From: Clostridiaceae bacterium
Lineage (GTDB): Bacteria; Bacillota; Clostridia; Saccharofermentanales; UBA5734
NCBI GenBank assembly: GCA_012727965.1
Contig: JAAYFZ010000149.1
Coordinates: forward strand, 1-5,347
Direction of reading: 5' to 3'
DNA length: 5,347 nucleotides
Positions 1 to 5,107 of the stretch are shown here, in pieces. Positions within the stretch are counted from its first letter, which is position 1; every line of letters begins with the position of its first letter. The position numbers were made by a program, and so were the translations under genes. The notes below the pieces were generated by a model, which ran no database searches, was not told the DNA's origin, and worked only from the letters and a program-made list of their open reading frames with translations.

Positions 1-2
1 AA

Positions 3-92
3 GACTATAACGAATTTTTATGTAAATACTATGAACCCGAAAGAATAAGAATATCTTCAATCAAACACAAATCCCAGAAAGAGGAAAGATAG
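3..92 (+). CDS. Possible C-terminal tail of an upstream gene (partial)
   Basis: Frame 3 is open from the left edge to a TAG at 90-92 and would give the last 29 residues of a protein, a Lys/Glu/Arg-rich tail (starts DYNEFLCKYY, ends QKEER). The other two forward frames close earlier, at 46-48 and at 8-10. The charged composition and the position just before the ribosome binding site of the next gene fit the 3' end of the preceding operon member. Too little is visible to assign a family, and a short open frame at an edge can arise by chance. Confidence 0.35.
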   Translation, partial: DYNEFLCKYYEPERIRISSIKHKSQKEER

Positions 93-110
93 AACACGGA
101 GGAAATAAAC

Positions 111-467
111 ATGTATGAACGACCACTGGCCTATGTCTGCTCACCGCTAAAAGGCGAGATCGAGGCTAATTTGACCAAAGCAAAACAGTATGCAAGAAAG
201 GTGTTCGAGGCTGGCTACGAGCCTATTGTCCCGCATCTGTATTACACAGGATTTCTTAACGATCGAAAGGCTGAGGAACGCCAGGCCGGCATAGCAATGG
301 GTCTTAACCACCTCAAGAAGTGCCGAATTCTTGTTGTCTGCACTGATAAGATCAGCGACGGCATGCTGACAGAAATCAACGAAGCATACCGCCTGTCCAT
401 TCCAATTGTCAATCTCAGCGGGCTGCAGCTATACGCCAACATCATGACTCAGACCAAGAAGAAGTAA
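111..467 (+). CDS. DUF7768/DUF4406-like protein (nucleoside 2-deoxyribosyltransferase-like fold)
   Basis: This 118-residue protein has the signature of the DUF7768/DUF4406 group, small Rossmann-like proteins related to nucleoside 2-deoxyribosyltransferases. Visible signs are the N-terminal strand with YVCSPLKG (residues 8-15), N20 beginning the first helix, EAGYEPIVPHLYY (33-45), a RQAGIAMGL helix (57-65), the strand ILVVCTDKIS (73-82) and the SDGMLTEI motif (82-89), where the Glu sits where the deoxyribosyltransferase nucleophile falls in related families. The length is usual for the family. The start is set by CGGAGGA at 98-104, seven bases before the ATG. Family members are frequent in phage and integrative-element operons; their substrate is not established, so a role in nucleotide metabolism is inference. 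The next gene begins 46 bases downstream on the same strand. Confidence 0.8.
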   Translation: MYERPLAYVCSPLKGEIEANLTKAKQYARKVFEAGYEPIVPHLYYTGFLNDRKAEERQAGIAMGLNHLKKCRILVVCTDKISDGMLTEINEAYRLSIPIVNLSGLQLYANIMTQTKKK

Positions 468-513
468 TTGGATTGCTTACATACATCCAAAGTAATCGAA
501 GGAGGACAACTAA

Positions 514-768
514 ATGACTAAACATACCGGCAAAAGACTTGCCGATGCGAGTGACCATAAGGGCAAAATTATGTTGATGGCAGAGATGACACATAAACTG
601 ACCGGCGAGGAAGAATCAGATATCCGCGGCTATCTTGAGAAGTTCGGCGTAACCGGCTTCTTCGCCAGAATCGATTCGCTTGATCTTAATCCAAAGCTAA
701 AAGAAAAGCTGAATGAGATCTATGAACTCATTTTCCTGGCTGGGGGTGATAACAATAGCCTCAATTGA
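514..768 (+). CDS. Hypothetical protein, 84 residues, in the RadC operon
   Basis: A small soluble protein that I do not recognise. It is mostly charged and looks helical: a Lys-rich start (MTKHTGKRLADASDHKGK), a helix around residues 20-44, and an amphipathic Leu/Lys/Glu segment around 58-78. It has no signal peptide, membrane segment or Cys cluster. Translation is well supported by GGAGGA at 501-506, seven bases before the ATG. Its 3' end overlaps the start of the RadC-like gene, which suggests translational coupling. The context of mobile-element genes points to an accessory role, but no function can be read from the sequence. Confidence 0.7.
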   Translation: MTKHTGKRLADASDHKGKIMLMAEMTHKLTGEEESDIRGYLEKFGVTGFFARIDSLDLNPKLKEKLNEIYELIFLAGGDNNSLN

Positions 769-1429
769 AAAGGACAAGCAAAGACTGGCTGAACTGTTCG
801 CATCTGTTGCGAGAATACCCAAGCCAAAAATGGAGAAAGCTCTAAAAGACAATGACATTCGTGATCTTATCAAGAACCCTGGACTGTTATCTCCAACTAT
901 CGCTGAACTTGAACGGATAGAGCTGCTACAGGAATACCGGCAGCTCTATACCACGCTAAGTCACTTCGAAACGAAATACAAGATCACGACACCGGAAGAT
1001 GCGGCCATCTATCTGGAACCGACCCTCGCTGAATGTGATCATGAAGTTGTTGTTAGCCTTCTTCTGGATACCAGGAATAATGTCATCAAGCAACTTGTAG
1101 TAGCGGACGGTCAAATCGACTCAGCTATGATTAATCCAAGAAAAATCGTCAGAGATGCACTGCTTTATAACGCCAAAGCCATGATTCTTGCACATAATCA
1201 TCCGTCAGGCGATCCAAAGCCCAGCCAGGATGACATCAACGCAACGACTAACCTAACTGGTATTCTTTCAACAATGGGTATTACGGTTCTTGATCATATA
1301 GTAATCGGCAGGAATGATTTTTCGTCATTAAAGCAACTCGGTATGTTTCCGGGTATGCAACAGAGCATCCGGGAGCAGGATGTTAAGTATGGCACGAGGA
1401 GTTTGAAGGATAACGGTAAATGTAGGTAG
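746..1429 (+). CDS. RadC-like JAB/JAMM-domain protein
   Basis: The C-terminal two thirds form a JAB (RadC/MPN-type) domain. With GTG 746 as residue 1, the metalloprotease-like signature comprises E100 at the start of the first strand, the HNHPSGDPKPS loop with H150 and H152, and D163; NPRKIVRDAL (130-139) and the LDHIVIG strand (182-188) are also typical of RadC. The N-terminal 90 residues (RIPKPKMEKAL and on) are a helical region that I do not recognise as the helix-hairpin-helix pair of housekeeping RadC. GTG 746 gives a sensible N-terminus (MITIASIEKDK) and a 23-base overlap with the previous gene. ATG 713 or 722 is possible but lacks a clear ribosome binding site and would only read the previous gene out of frame. 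RadC's long-assumed repair role is doubtful; this class is common on mobile elements. Confidence 0.85.
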   Translation: MITIASIEKDKQRLAELFASVARIPKPKMEKALKDNDIRDLIKNPGLLSPTIAELERIELLQEYRQLYTTLSHFETKYKITTPEDAAIYLEPTLAECDHEVVVSLLLDTRNNVIKQLVVADGQIDSAMINPRKIVRDALLYNAKAMILAHNHPSGDPKPSQDDINATTNLTGILSTMGITVLDHIVIGRNDFSSLKQLGMFPGMQQSIREQDVKYGTRSLKDNGKCR

Positions 1430-1432
1430 AAA

Positions 1433-1444
1433 AAGGGATCCCTT
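1433..1444. repeat. 12-bp perfect palindrome beside the block A/B junction
   Basis: The bases AAGGGATCCCTT are self-complementary and lie four bases after the RadC-like stop codon and about ten bases before recognisable symporter homology begins. It could form a 4-bp stem with a GATC loop, but no run of T follows, so it is a poor intrinsic terminator. Its position at the junction could mark an element end, or be chance. Confidence 0.35.
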
Positions 1445-1461
1445 CTTGATAGGGAGGGCTA

Positions 1462-1914
1462 GTGAGTATGACCGGAACCTTTATTGATACCATGGTGGTT
1501 TGTACCATGACAGGATTGACCCTGGTGGTGACGGGCACCTGGAATCACTTAGAATATGAAGGGGCCAGAATGACCACCGAGGCCTTTATAATAGGATTTG
1601 GATCTGTCCCCATGATCGGCCAGAGCATTGTAACCATTGGCCTGATTTTCTTTGCCTTTACAACCATCATCGGCTGGAACTACTATGGTGAGCGTTGTTG
1701 CGAGTACTTATGGGGCGTTGGCTCAATTAAAATATACCGGGTGATCTTTGTTATGCTTATTGCTTCTTCAGCAATTCTTAAATTTGAAGTGATTTGGATT
1801 CTTGCGGATATTTTAAATGGTCTCATGGCCATCCCTAACTTAATCGCTCTTTTGGGCCTTAGCTCAGTGGTCATTAAAGAGACCAATACTTATTTTGAAA
1901 ACTTAAAAACCTAA
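1462..1914 (+). pseudogene. C-terminal fragment of an AGCS-family sodium:alanine/glycine symporter
   Basis: The translation matches the last third of amino acid:sodium symporters of the AGCS (AlsT/DagA-like) family: SMTGTFIDTMVVCTMTGL at residues 2-19, then FFAFTTIIGWNYYGE (63-77), the stretch near the C-terminus conserved in these transporters. Hydrophobic segments lie at about 9-26, 53-71, 91-108 and 111-137, all integral membrane. Intact members are about 450-480 residues; only 150 are present. Homology extends at most a few codons upstream of GTG 1462 (GLV reads in frame from 1456) before a TAG at 1450-1452. GTG 1462 is an internal valine codon of the intact gene, although AGGGAGGG at 1451-1458 looks like a ribosome binding site by chance. 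Without the substrate and sodium sites in the missing part the product should not transport. It is the 3' stump of a gene cut by the event that joined block A. Confidence 0.8.
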
Positions 1915-1916
1915 AG

Positions 1917-1968
1917 ATAAAAGGTGTAGAAAGAATGGTTAAGATTGCATTCTTTCTACACCTTTTAT
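1917..1968. terminator. Bidirectional intrinsic terminator, 21-bp perfect stem
   Basis: Bases 1917-1937 pair perfectly with 1948-1968 around a 10-base loop. The outer stem is A/T-rich, giving a run of T on each strand, so the hairpin can stop transcription both of the symporter fragment (plus) and of the 187-residue protein gene (minus), whose stop codon complement at 1968-1970 touches the stem. The placement between two convergent genes is what is expected of a shared terminator. Confidence 0.85.
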
Positions 1969-2531
1969 TAGTCTTGGCTAGTAGGATTGTCACTTGCCCC
2001 TGAATCATCTATTGAAATAGATTCTGCACAGCTAGTCTCTCCTTGGCTCAAGGAGAGCTTGCCTAGTGAATTGGCTGGCTCATCTGCTTTCTCATCTGCT
2101 AGTAGACTCTTGTAATCTTTGGGGTTTTCTTTTGTCCGCCTAAGCAGCATGGCCCTTCCTAGCATCTCCGGCTCATGTTCTGCTAGAAATGCCCGATCCT
2201 TCATAGGGACATTATCCCCACTAATAATGCGCATGGCAATCTGCAGGCACTGCAGCTGAATCTTCATTGGATTGTTGGAGTCATCGGTAGAATTTTTTAT
2301 TTGCTCAAACATGGCATCTAATTCTTCTGGGCTATAATCATCAAGGCCAAAAAACTGCTGTTTTTCTGCCTCCAAAAGCGCCTGGGCCTCTTGGGAAATG
2401 GAAAGGATATCTTCAATAGGATGATCTTTCTGACCTTCTAATTTTAAGGGCGCCTTGGGTGCTAGGCTCTTTGTTAAAGAGTAAGCAAAATCCACCCTAG
2501 GACCCGGTCCATTTATATTTTCCATACTCAT
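1968..2531 (-). CDS. Conserved-looking hypothetical acidic protein, 187 residues
   Basis: I do not recognise a named family. The protein is soluble, acidic and without membrane segments. A flexible N-terminus rich in Pro, Lys and Gly (1-35) leads to a predicted helix SQEAQALLEAEKQQF (46-60), an acidic DDYSPEELDAMFEQIK segment (64-79), and the best-formed part, IQLQCLQIAMRIISGDNVPMKDRAFLAEHEPE read across 91-122 and continuing to about 150. The last 35 residues are low-complexity, rich in Ser, Asp and Gly, and probably disordered. AAAGGATG lies seven bases before the ATG on the minus strand. It follows the PRTase gene after 90 bases on the same strand, so it may be co-transcribed, although a good minus 10 box in the gap allows a promoter of its own. 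Transcription ends at the hairpin 1917-1968. Confidence 0.65.
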   Translation of the reverse strand: MSMENINGPGPRVDFAYSLTKSLAPKAPLKLEGQKDHPIEDILSISQEAQALLEAEKQQFFGLDDYSPEELDAMFEQIKNSTDDSNNPMKIQLQCLQIAMRIISGDNVPMKDRAFLAEHEPEMLGRAMLLRRTKENPKDYKSLLADEKADEPANSLGKLSLSQGETSCAESISIDDSGASDNPTSQD

Positions 2532-2578
2532 AAGATCATCCTTTCTGCTATTTTATAATCTCTGCCATCTTCTTATCT

Positions 2579-2584
2579 ATTATA
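2579..2584 (-). promoter_or_regulatory. Possible minus 10 box for the 187-residue protein gene
   Basis: A perfect TATAAT on the minus strand lies about 48 bases before the ATG at 2531. No good minus 35 box is found 16-18 bases upstream (the bases there are A/T only), so the gene may instead depend mainly on readthrough from the PRTase gene. Confidence 0.3.
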
Positions 2585-2621
2585 TCGTCAGATCAAGCAG
2601 ATTAATTAAGCAAGGAATCCA

Positions 2622-3158
2622 TTAAAAAAGTGGCAAATGCTCTAGGAAAATAATATCATCTCTATCTGCTGCATCACCTTCAGCTAGGATAGCTACTTTA
2701 GCCACAACCTCTGCCCCAGCTGATTCAACCAATCTTTCGATTGCTTCAATCGAGTTTCCTGTGCTAATGACATCATCAACAATGGCTATACGTTTTCCTT
2801 TTATAGCCAAAGCATCCTTCTCATCTAAGCACAGCCTTTGTTTTTCTTGAGTTGTAATGGATACCACTTCATCTACAAGTGGATCTGTCATATAAGGCTT
2901 AATGGATTTTCTAGCCACAACATAGTGCCCCATATCCAGTAATCTAGCCATTTCAAAGACCAAGGGAATCCCCTTTGCTTCAGCAGTTACCAGAAAATCA
3001 ACTTCTGGCATTTTGTCAATAAGGGCTGGCGCTGTCTTAGTTACTAACTCAACATCCCCTAGTATAACAAAGCTTGCAATACTAATTGTTTCATTGAGCT
3101 TAACAATGGGTAGTTCACGGGTTACGCCTGCTACACTCATGGTATATGTTTTATTCAT
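2622..3158 (-). CDS. Type I phosphoribosyltransferase, adenine phosphoribosyltransferase-like
   Basis: Purine-salvage PRTases transfer the ribose phosphate of PRPP to a purine base in the cytoplasm. The 13-residue PRPP-binding signature of the family is clear at residues 124-136 (IAIVDDVISTGNS, with the paired acids D128 and D129). Upstream are the EAKGIPL loop (60-66), typical of the APT/XPRT group, and YVVARKSIKPY (79-89), which corresponds to the VRK segment of adenine PRTases. The length of 178 residues fits APT (170-190). Substrate is not fixed by sequence: adenine is most likely, but xanthine PRTases and the PRPP-sensing domain of PurR share the same motifs; there is no N-terminal DNA-binding domain. 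AAAGGAGA lies about eight bases before the ATG. A promoter is visible at 3198-3226, and the 187-residue protein gene follows on the same strand. Confidence 0.85.
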   Translation of the reverse strand: MNKTYTMSVAGVTRELPIVKLNETISIASFVILGDVELVTKTAPALIDKMPEVDFLVTAEAKGIPLVFEMARLLDMGHYVVARKSIKPYMTDPLVDEVVSITTQEKQRLCLDEKDALAIKGKRIAIVDDVISTGNSIEAIERLVESAGAEVVAKVAILAEGDAADRDDIIFLEHLPLF

Positions 3159-3197
3159 CTTAACTATCTCCTTTGATTGCCTGTTGAATTCGCTATC

Positions 3198-3226
3198 ATT
3201 CTACTTTTTTCAATGGGCCCCGACAA
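3198..3226 (-). promoter_or_regulatory. Candidate promoter of the PRTase gene
   Basis: On the minus strand TTGTCG (3226-3221) is separated by 17 bases from TAGAAT (3203-3198), which match the vegetative minus 35 and minus 10 consensus at four and five of six positions. The predicted start lies about 35 bases before the ATG at 3158. A small inverted repeat AATGG/CCATT (3212-3216 and 3227-3231) flanks the minus 35 box and could be an operator, but it is short. Confidence 0.5.
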
Positions 3227-3319
3227 CCATTCTGACACATAGGGATAGAGGGGGTCTAAATGTTACAAAAATAGATATACTAAAGAGAGGGGTTAGTAAA
3301 TATATGAAACGTATGACTT

Positions 3320-4048
3320 TCAATATTTGGAGAACCTAAAAAACAAATCCAAAACATGTTTGCAGAACGAATTAAATAGGAATGATTTACCAAAAACCGA
3401 TAACAATTTTTGTGACAATGTATAGTACAATTTTACAGCGACTTTTCCAAGTAGCGTTCTAAGCAGAAATTCATCTCTGAATTTTCTTAAATAAATAACC
3501 TCTGGAGCGCTGTAACTTTCATATACATATGTTGCAAGGTAACATGCCGACTTGTATGAGGAATCAATTTTTCCAAAAAATTCTCTGATTGACTCTCTAA
3601 ATACAAATGACATATCAGTTAAACCTTGCCTATGAAGCTGAGCTTCATGTGTTCTAATAAGCTCTTTCATAATCGCATGATATCTACTATCAATGAATGC
3701 TATGTGATTATTAAGAACAGAGCTAGTAAATTCAATAATTTCATTTGCAGAGTTATATACCTGGTTACCAAGCGGTCCAAAGTCTCCAGCTTTTCTGCTA
3801 TACAGATCAACTATTTGTGTGCAAAAAAAACCGCAAACAGAATATGCAAGTTTGTATCCCTGAGGACTAATACCAAAAGAATTCTCGCATTGTTCCTTTG
3901 GTAAATCATTAGCAGATAATTCAAGAAGAGGTGCTATTCTTTCAACTAATTTATTTGCTCTATATGCTGGCTTATACTGAGCACTTAATTCTTCATAATG
4001 CTCATTGACATATTTTTCATGGACATAGTCTTCGTAATCACCCAACAT
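3320..4048 (-). CDS. CFI-box C-terminal domain protein, function unknown
   Basis: The last third matches the CFI-box C-terminal domain, a short module found at the end of otherwise unrelated proteins. Visible here are CYLATYVYESY (169-179; the family has C-F/Y-I-A-T-A-x-Y), APEVIYLRKFRDEFLLRT (181-198) and GKVAVKLYYTLS (201-212), followed by the usual hydrophobic tail (about 214-238). The Thr-Tyr after the box, where Thr-Ala is usual, is a small deviation. Residues 1-165 are helical, polar and unrecognised, with Cys at 54, 72 and 76. There is no signal peptide; the hydrophobic C-terminus may contact membrane. GAGGTGAAAAG just before the ATG supports the start. The gene is divergent from mobC, with a promoter in the shared intergenic region. 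The domain's function is not established to my knowledge; a role as mobile-element cargo is inference. Confidence 0.7.
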   Translation of the reverse strand: MLGDYEDYVHEKYVNEHYEELSAQYKPAYRANKLVERIAPLLELSANDLPKEQCENSFGISPQGYKLAYSVCGFFCTQIVDLYSRKAGDFGPLGNQVYNSANEIIEFTSSVLNNHIAFIDSRYHAIMKELIRTHEAQLHRQGLTDMSFVFRESIREFFGKIDSSYKSACYLATYVYESYSAPEVIYLRKFRDEFLLRTLLGKVAVKLYYTLSQKLLSVFGKSFLFNSFCKHVLDLFFRFSKY

Positions 4049-4088
4049 CTTTTCACCTCAAACACTTTTTGTAGAATATATTCACATT

Positions 4089-4116
4089 ATTATAAGCTTG
4101 GTTTCTATTACTGCAA
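4089..4116 (-). promoter_or_regulatory. Candidate promoter of the CFI-box gene
   Basis: On the minus strand a perfect TATAAT (4094-4089) follows TTGCAG (4116-4111) at 16 bases. The minus 10 box is excellent and the minus 35 box weak. The predicted start lies about 35 bases before the ATG at 4048. The surrounding DNA is very A/T-rich, so chance matches are likelier than usual. Confidence 0.45.
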
Positions 4117-4132
4117 GTTGTTTTTATTTATA

Positions 4133-4159
4133 TTGAAATTGCATATTACTATTTATATA
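4133..4159 (+). promoter_or_regulatory. Possible mobC promoter
   Basis: TTGAAA (4133-4138) is followed after 15 bases by TATATA (4154-4159). The spacing is short and the A/T-rich context weakens the call. A transcript starting here would carry the two inverted repeats at 4171-4212 in its leader, which would fit MobC/relaxosome autoregulation at an origin of transfer. Confidence 0.3.
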
Positions 4160-4170
4160 GCAAGCATCGC

Positions 4171-4188
4171 CTTTGTGGCCTCACAAAG
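4171..4188. repeat. Inverted repeat 1 of the candidate oriT
   Basis: Perfect 7-bp arms (CTTTGTG at 4171-4177, CACAAAG at 4182-4188) around a GCCT loop; the bases outside the arms do not pair. Confidence 0.65.
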
Positions 4189-4196
4189 ACAGCCTG

Positions 4197-4212
4197 TTAG
4201 GGCGAACCCTAA
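4197..4212. repeat. Inverted repeat 2 of the candidate oriT
   Basis: Perfect 6-bp arms (TTAGGG at 4197-4202, CCCTAA at 4207-4212) around a CGAA loop, eight bases after inverted repeat 1. Confidence 0.65.
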
Positions 4213-4237
4213 AACCCCTGCACAGATTGGAGAAGAT

Positions 4238-4558
4238 ATGCGCCAACGACATTATAGAGCACGAGTCTGGCTGAATGAAAATGAGTATACACAGTTTATA
4301 ATAAATGTTGAAAAGACTGGGCTTAGTAAGGAAACATATCTGAGGCAGTTGATTATGGGGTATAAGCCAAGAGAACTGCCAAATCTGGAGTATTTTGATA
4401 TTCTCAGACAATTGACAGTGATTGGGAATAATATGAATCAGATTGCAGTCAATCTGAATTCAACTCGTCATTTCAATTCTAAACAGTATTCTAATCTATA
4501 TGAAGAGTTCAAAAGCATCATGCTAATAATTCAACGTAATATTGAATTCTCTAAATAG
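4238..4558 (+). CDS. mobC: MobC-family plasmid mobilisation relaxosome protein
   Basis: MobC-type proteins bind oriT and help a relaxase open the DNA for nicking during conjugative mobilisation. The 106-residue product shows the family layout: a basic N-terminus with RVWLNENEYTQF (9-20), EKTGLSKETYLRQLIMGYKPRELP (25-48; ribbon-helix-helix-like DNA-binding part), then IGNNMNQIAVNLN (62-74), the most conserved signature, and a final amphipathic helix. The start is ATG 4238 because homology begins there and GGAGA (4229-4233) precedes it; the frame is open for about 240 bases further upstream but that part crosses A/T-rich intergenic DNA and the candidate oriT. In related elements a relaxase gene overlaps or directly follows mobC. 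Here the next bases contain no relaxase start, and opposite-strand genes begin within 45 bases, so this is an orphan or a remnant. Confidence 0.88.
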   Translation: MRQRHYRARVWLNENEYTQFIINVEKTGLSKETYLRQLIMGYKPRELPNLEYFDILRQLTVIGNNMNQIAVNLNSTRHFNSKQYSNLYEEFKSIMLIIQRNIEFSK

Positions 4559-4600
4559 TACGTTGCCAAAAGCAAATTATGAAGCTATTCGACGTTATTT

Positions 4601-4729
4601 CTATCGAGTTTTACAATTTTTAGTTTTTATTTCGCCAGTTTCTTCATCAGTATAAATGATAACTACATCATCATCTTTTTTTGCACAAAAAGGACACATT
4701 GCCGATTCAGATTCATCGTAAATTTTCAT
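4601..4729 (-). CDS. Tiny CPFC-containing protein, 42 residues (zinc-ribbon-like, possibly truncated)
   Basis: A short open frame on the minus strand, ATG 4729 to TAG 4603-4601, encodes a 42-residue acidic protein beginning MKIYDESESAMCPFCAKK. C12 and C15 make a CPFC zinc knuckle, and one more Cys (C39) lies near the end; a four-ligand site is not complete. The same frame continues upstream through a TGA (4732-4730) to ATG 4750, adding MVMCKE: if the TGA were a Cys codon, a second knuckle CKEC would stand 11 residues before CPFC, a normal zinc ribbon. ATG 4750 begins one base after the stop of the upstream gene, as expected of a coupled operon member. So this is either a short protein restarting at 4729, a zinc ribbon inactivated by nonsense mutation, or, least likely, a recoded TGA. 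No good ribosome binding site precedes 4729. Confidence 0.5.
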   Translation of the reverse strand: MKIYDESESAMCPFCAKKDDDVVIIYTDEETGEIKTKNCKTR

Positions 4730-4751
4730 TCATTCTTTACACATTACCATA

Positions 4752-5093
4752 TCATTCTTGATCCTCTCTACTTTCAACGTCACAGTCTGTTGAAATGACG
4801 TTATCATCTTTCAATAAATCTGATTCAATTGCATCAACAAAGTTCTTCTTGAGCTCTGGTTCGTTTGCTATTTTCAGTTTTCTATCTTTCATAAATTTAA
4901 TTCCTTTATGTCCAGCGTAGAAAACACCTATAATACCTACACCTATCGCTCCGCCCTTGAATAACAGTTTAGGAGCTGCCTTTGCAACAGCAGTATCACC
5001 AACAGTCTTGTATAGCTTCTCCGCATTTCCTCCGGCTGCTTGCAAAGCTTTTCTAACTGTATTGTAATCACCAAGGTTATCAATTCTGCTCAT
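4752..5093 (-). CDS. Hypothetical small protein with one hydrophobic segment, 113 residues
   Basis: I do not recognise this protein. Its layout is a polar N-terminus (1-35, with a GDYNTVRKALQAAGG stretch), a Lys-flanked glycine-rich hydrophobic segment GGAIGVGIIGVFYAGHKG (47-64) that could span or insert into a membrane, a basic stretch FMKDRKLK (67-74), then an acidic tail with a predicted helix (78-94). The positive charges after the segment predict a cytoplasmic C-terminus. AGGAGG on the minus strand about ten bases before ATG 5093 gives strong support for translation; that site overlaps the stop codon of the previous gene (5110-5108), so the two are one operon. The Cys-knuckle frame follows one base after its stop. 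The glycine-rich segment is reminiscent of small membrane-active or channel-forming proteins, but that is speculation. Confidence 0.65.
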   Translation of the reverse strand: MSRIDNLGDYNTVRKALQAAGGNAEKLYKTVGDTAVAKAAPKLLFKGGAIGVGIIGVFYAGHKGIKFMKDRKLKIANEPELKKNFVDAIESDLLKDDNVISTDCDVESREDQE

Positions 5094-5107
5094 TATTCAA
5101 TTGCCTC

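Larger units (their letters stand above)
4161..4237 (+). other. Candidate origin of transfer (oriT) upstream of mobC
   Basis: Two perfect inverted repeats lie close together directly before mobC: CTTTGTG/CACAAAG (4171-4177 and 4182-4188, 4-base loop) and TTAGGG/CCCTAA (4197-4202 and 4207-4212, CGAA loop), followed by AAAACCCCTGC. This stretch is visibly richer in G and C than the A/T-rich DNA to its left. An oriT next to the gene of its accessory protein MobC, with short inverted repeats before the nick site, is the standard arrangement in MOB_P-type mobilisable elements. I cannot assign the nick site by eye. Alternatively these repeats are an operator or leader hairpins of mobC. Confidence 0.55.

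Noticed and set aside
242..445. Minus-strand frame inside the DUF7768-like gene
   Set aside because: Antisense shadow of a gene with recognisable family motifs; no ribosome binding site.
1433..1444. Intrinsic terminator of the RadC operon
   Set aside because: The palindrome allows only a 4-bp stem and is not followed by a T-run.
3013..3339. Plus-strand open frame opposite the PRTase gene
   Set aside because: It is the antisense of a clear PRTase gene and its promoter; composition is not protein-like. Only its last 12 codons are discussed as a possible broken gene head.
3626..3904. Plus-strand frame inside the CFI-box gene
   Set aside because: Antisense shadow in A/T-rich DNA; no recognisable motif or start signal.
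3998..4237. Longer mobC start far upstream (ATG 3998)
   Set aside because: The extra 80 residues are translated from A/T-rich intergenic DNA, part of the antisense CFI-box gene and the candidate oriT; family similarity and a ribosome binding site both begin at ATG 4238.
4730..4732. TGA as a confirmed selenocysteine codon
   Set aside because: No convincing SECIS hairpin is seen right after it, and a zinc-binding Cys replaced by Sec would be unusual; nonsense mutation or restart at 4729 is simpler.
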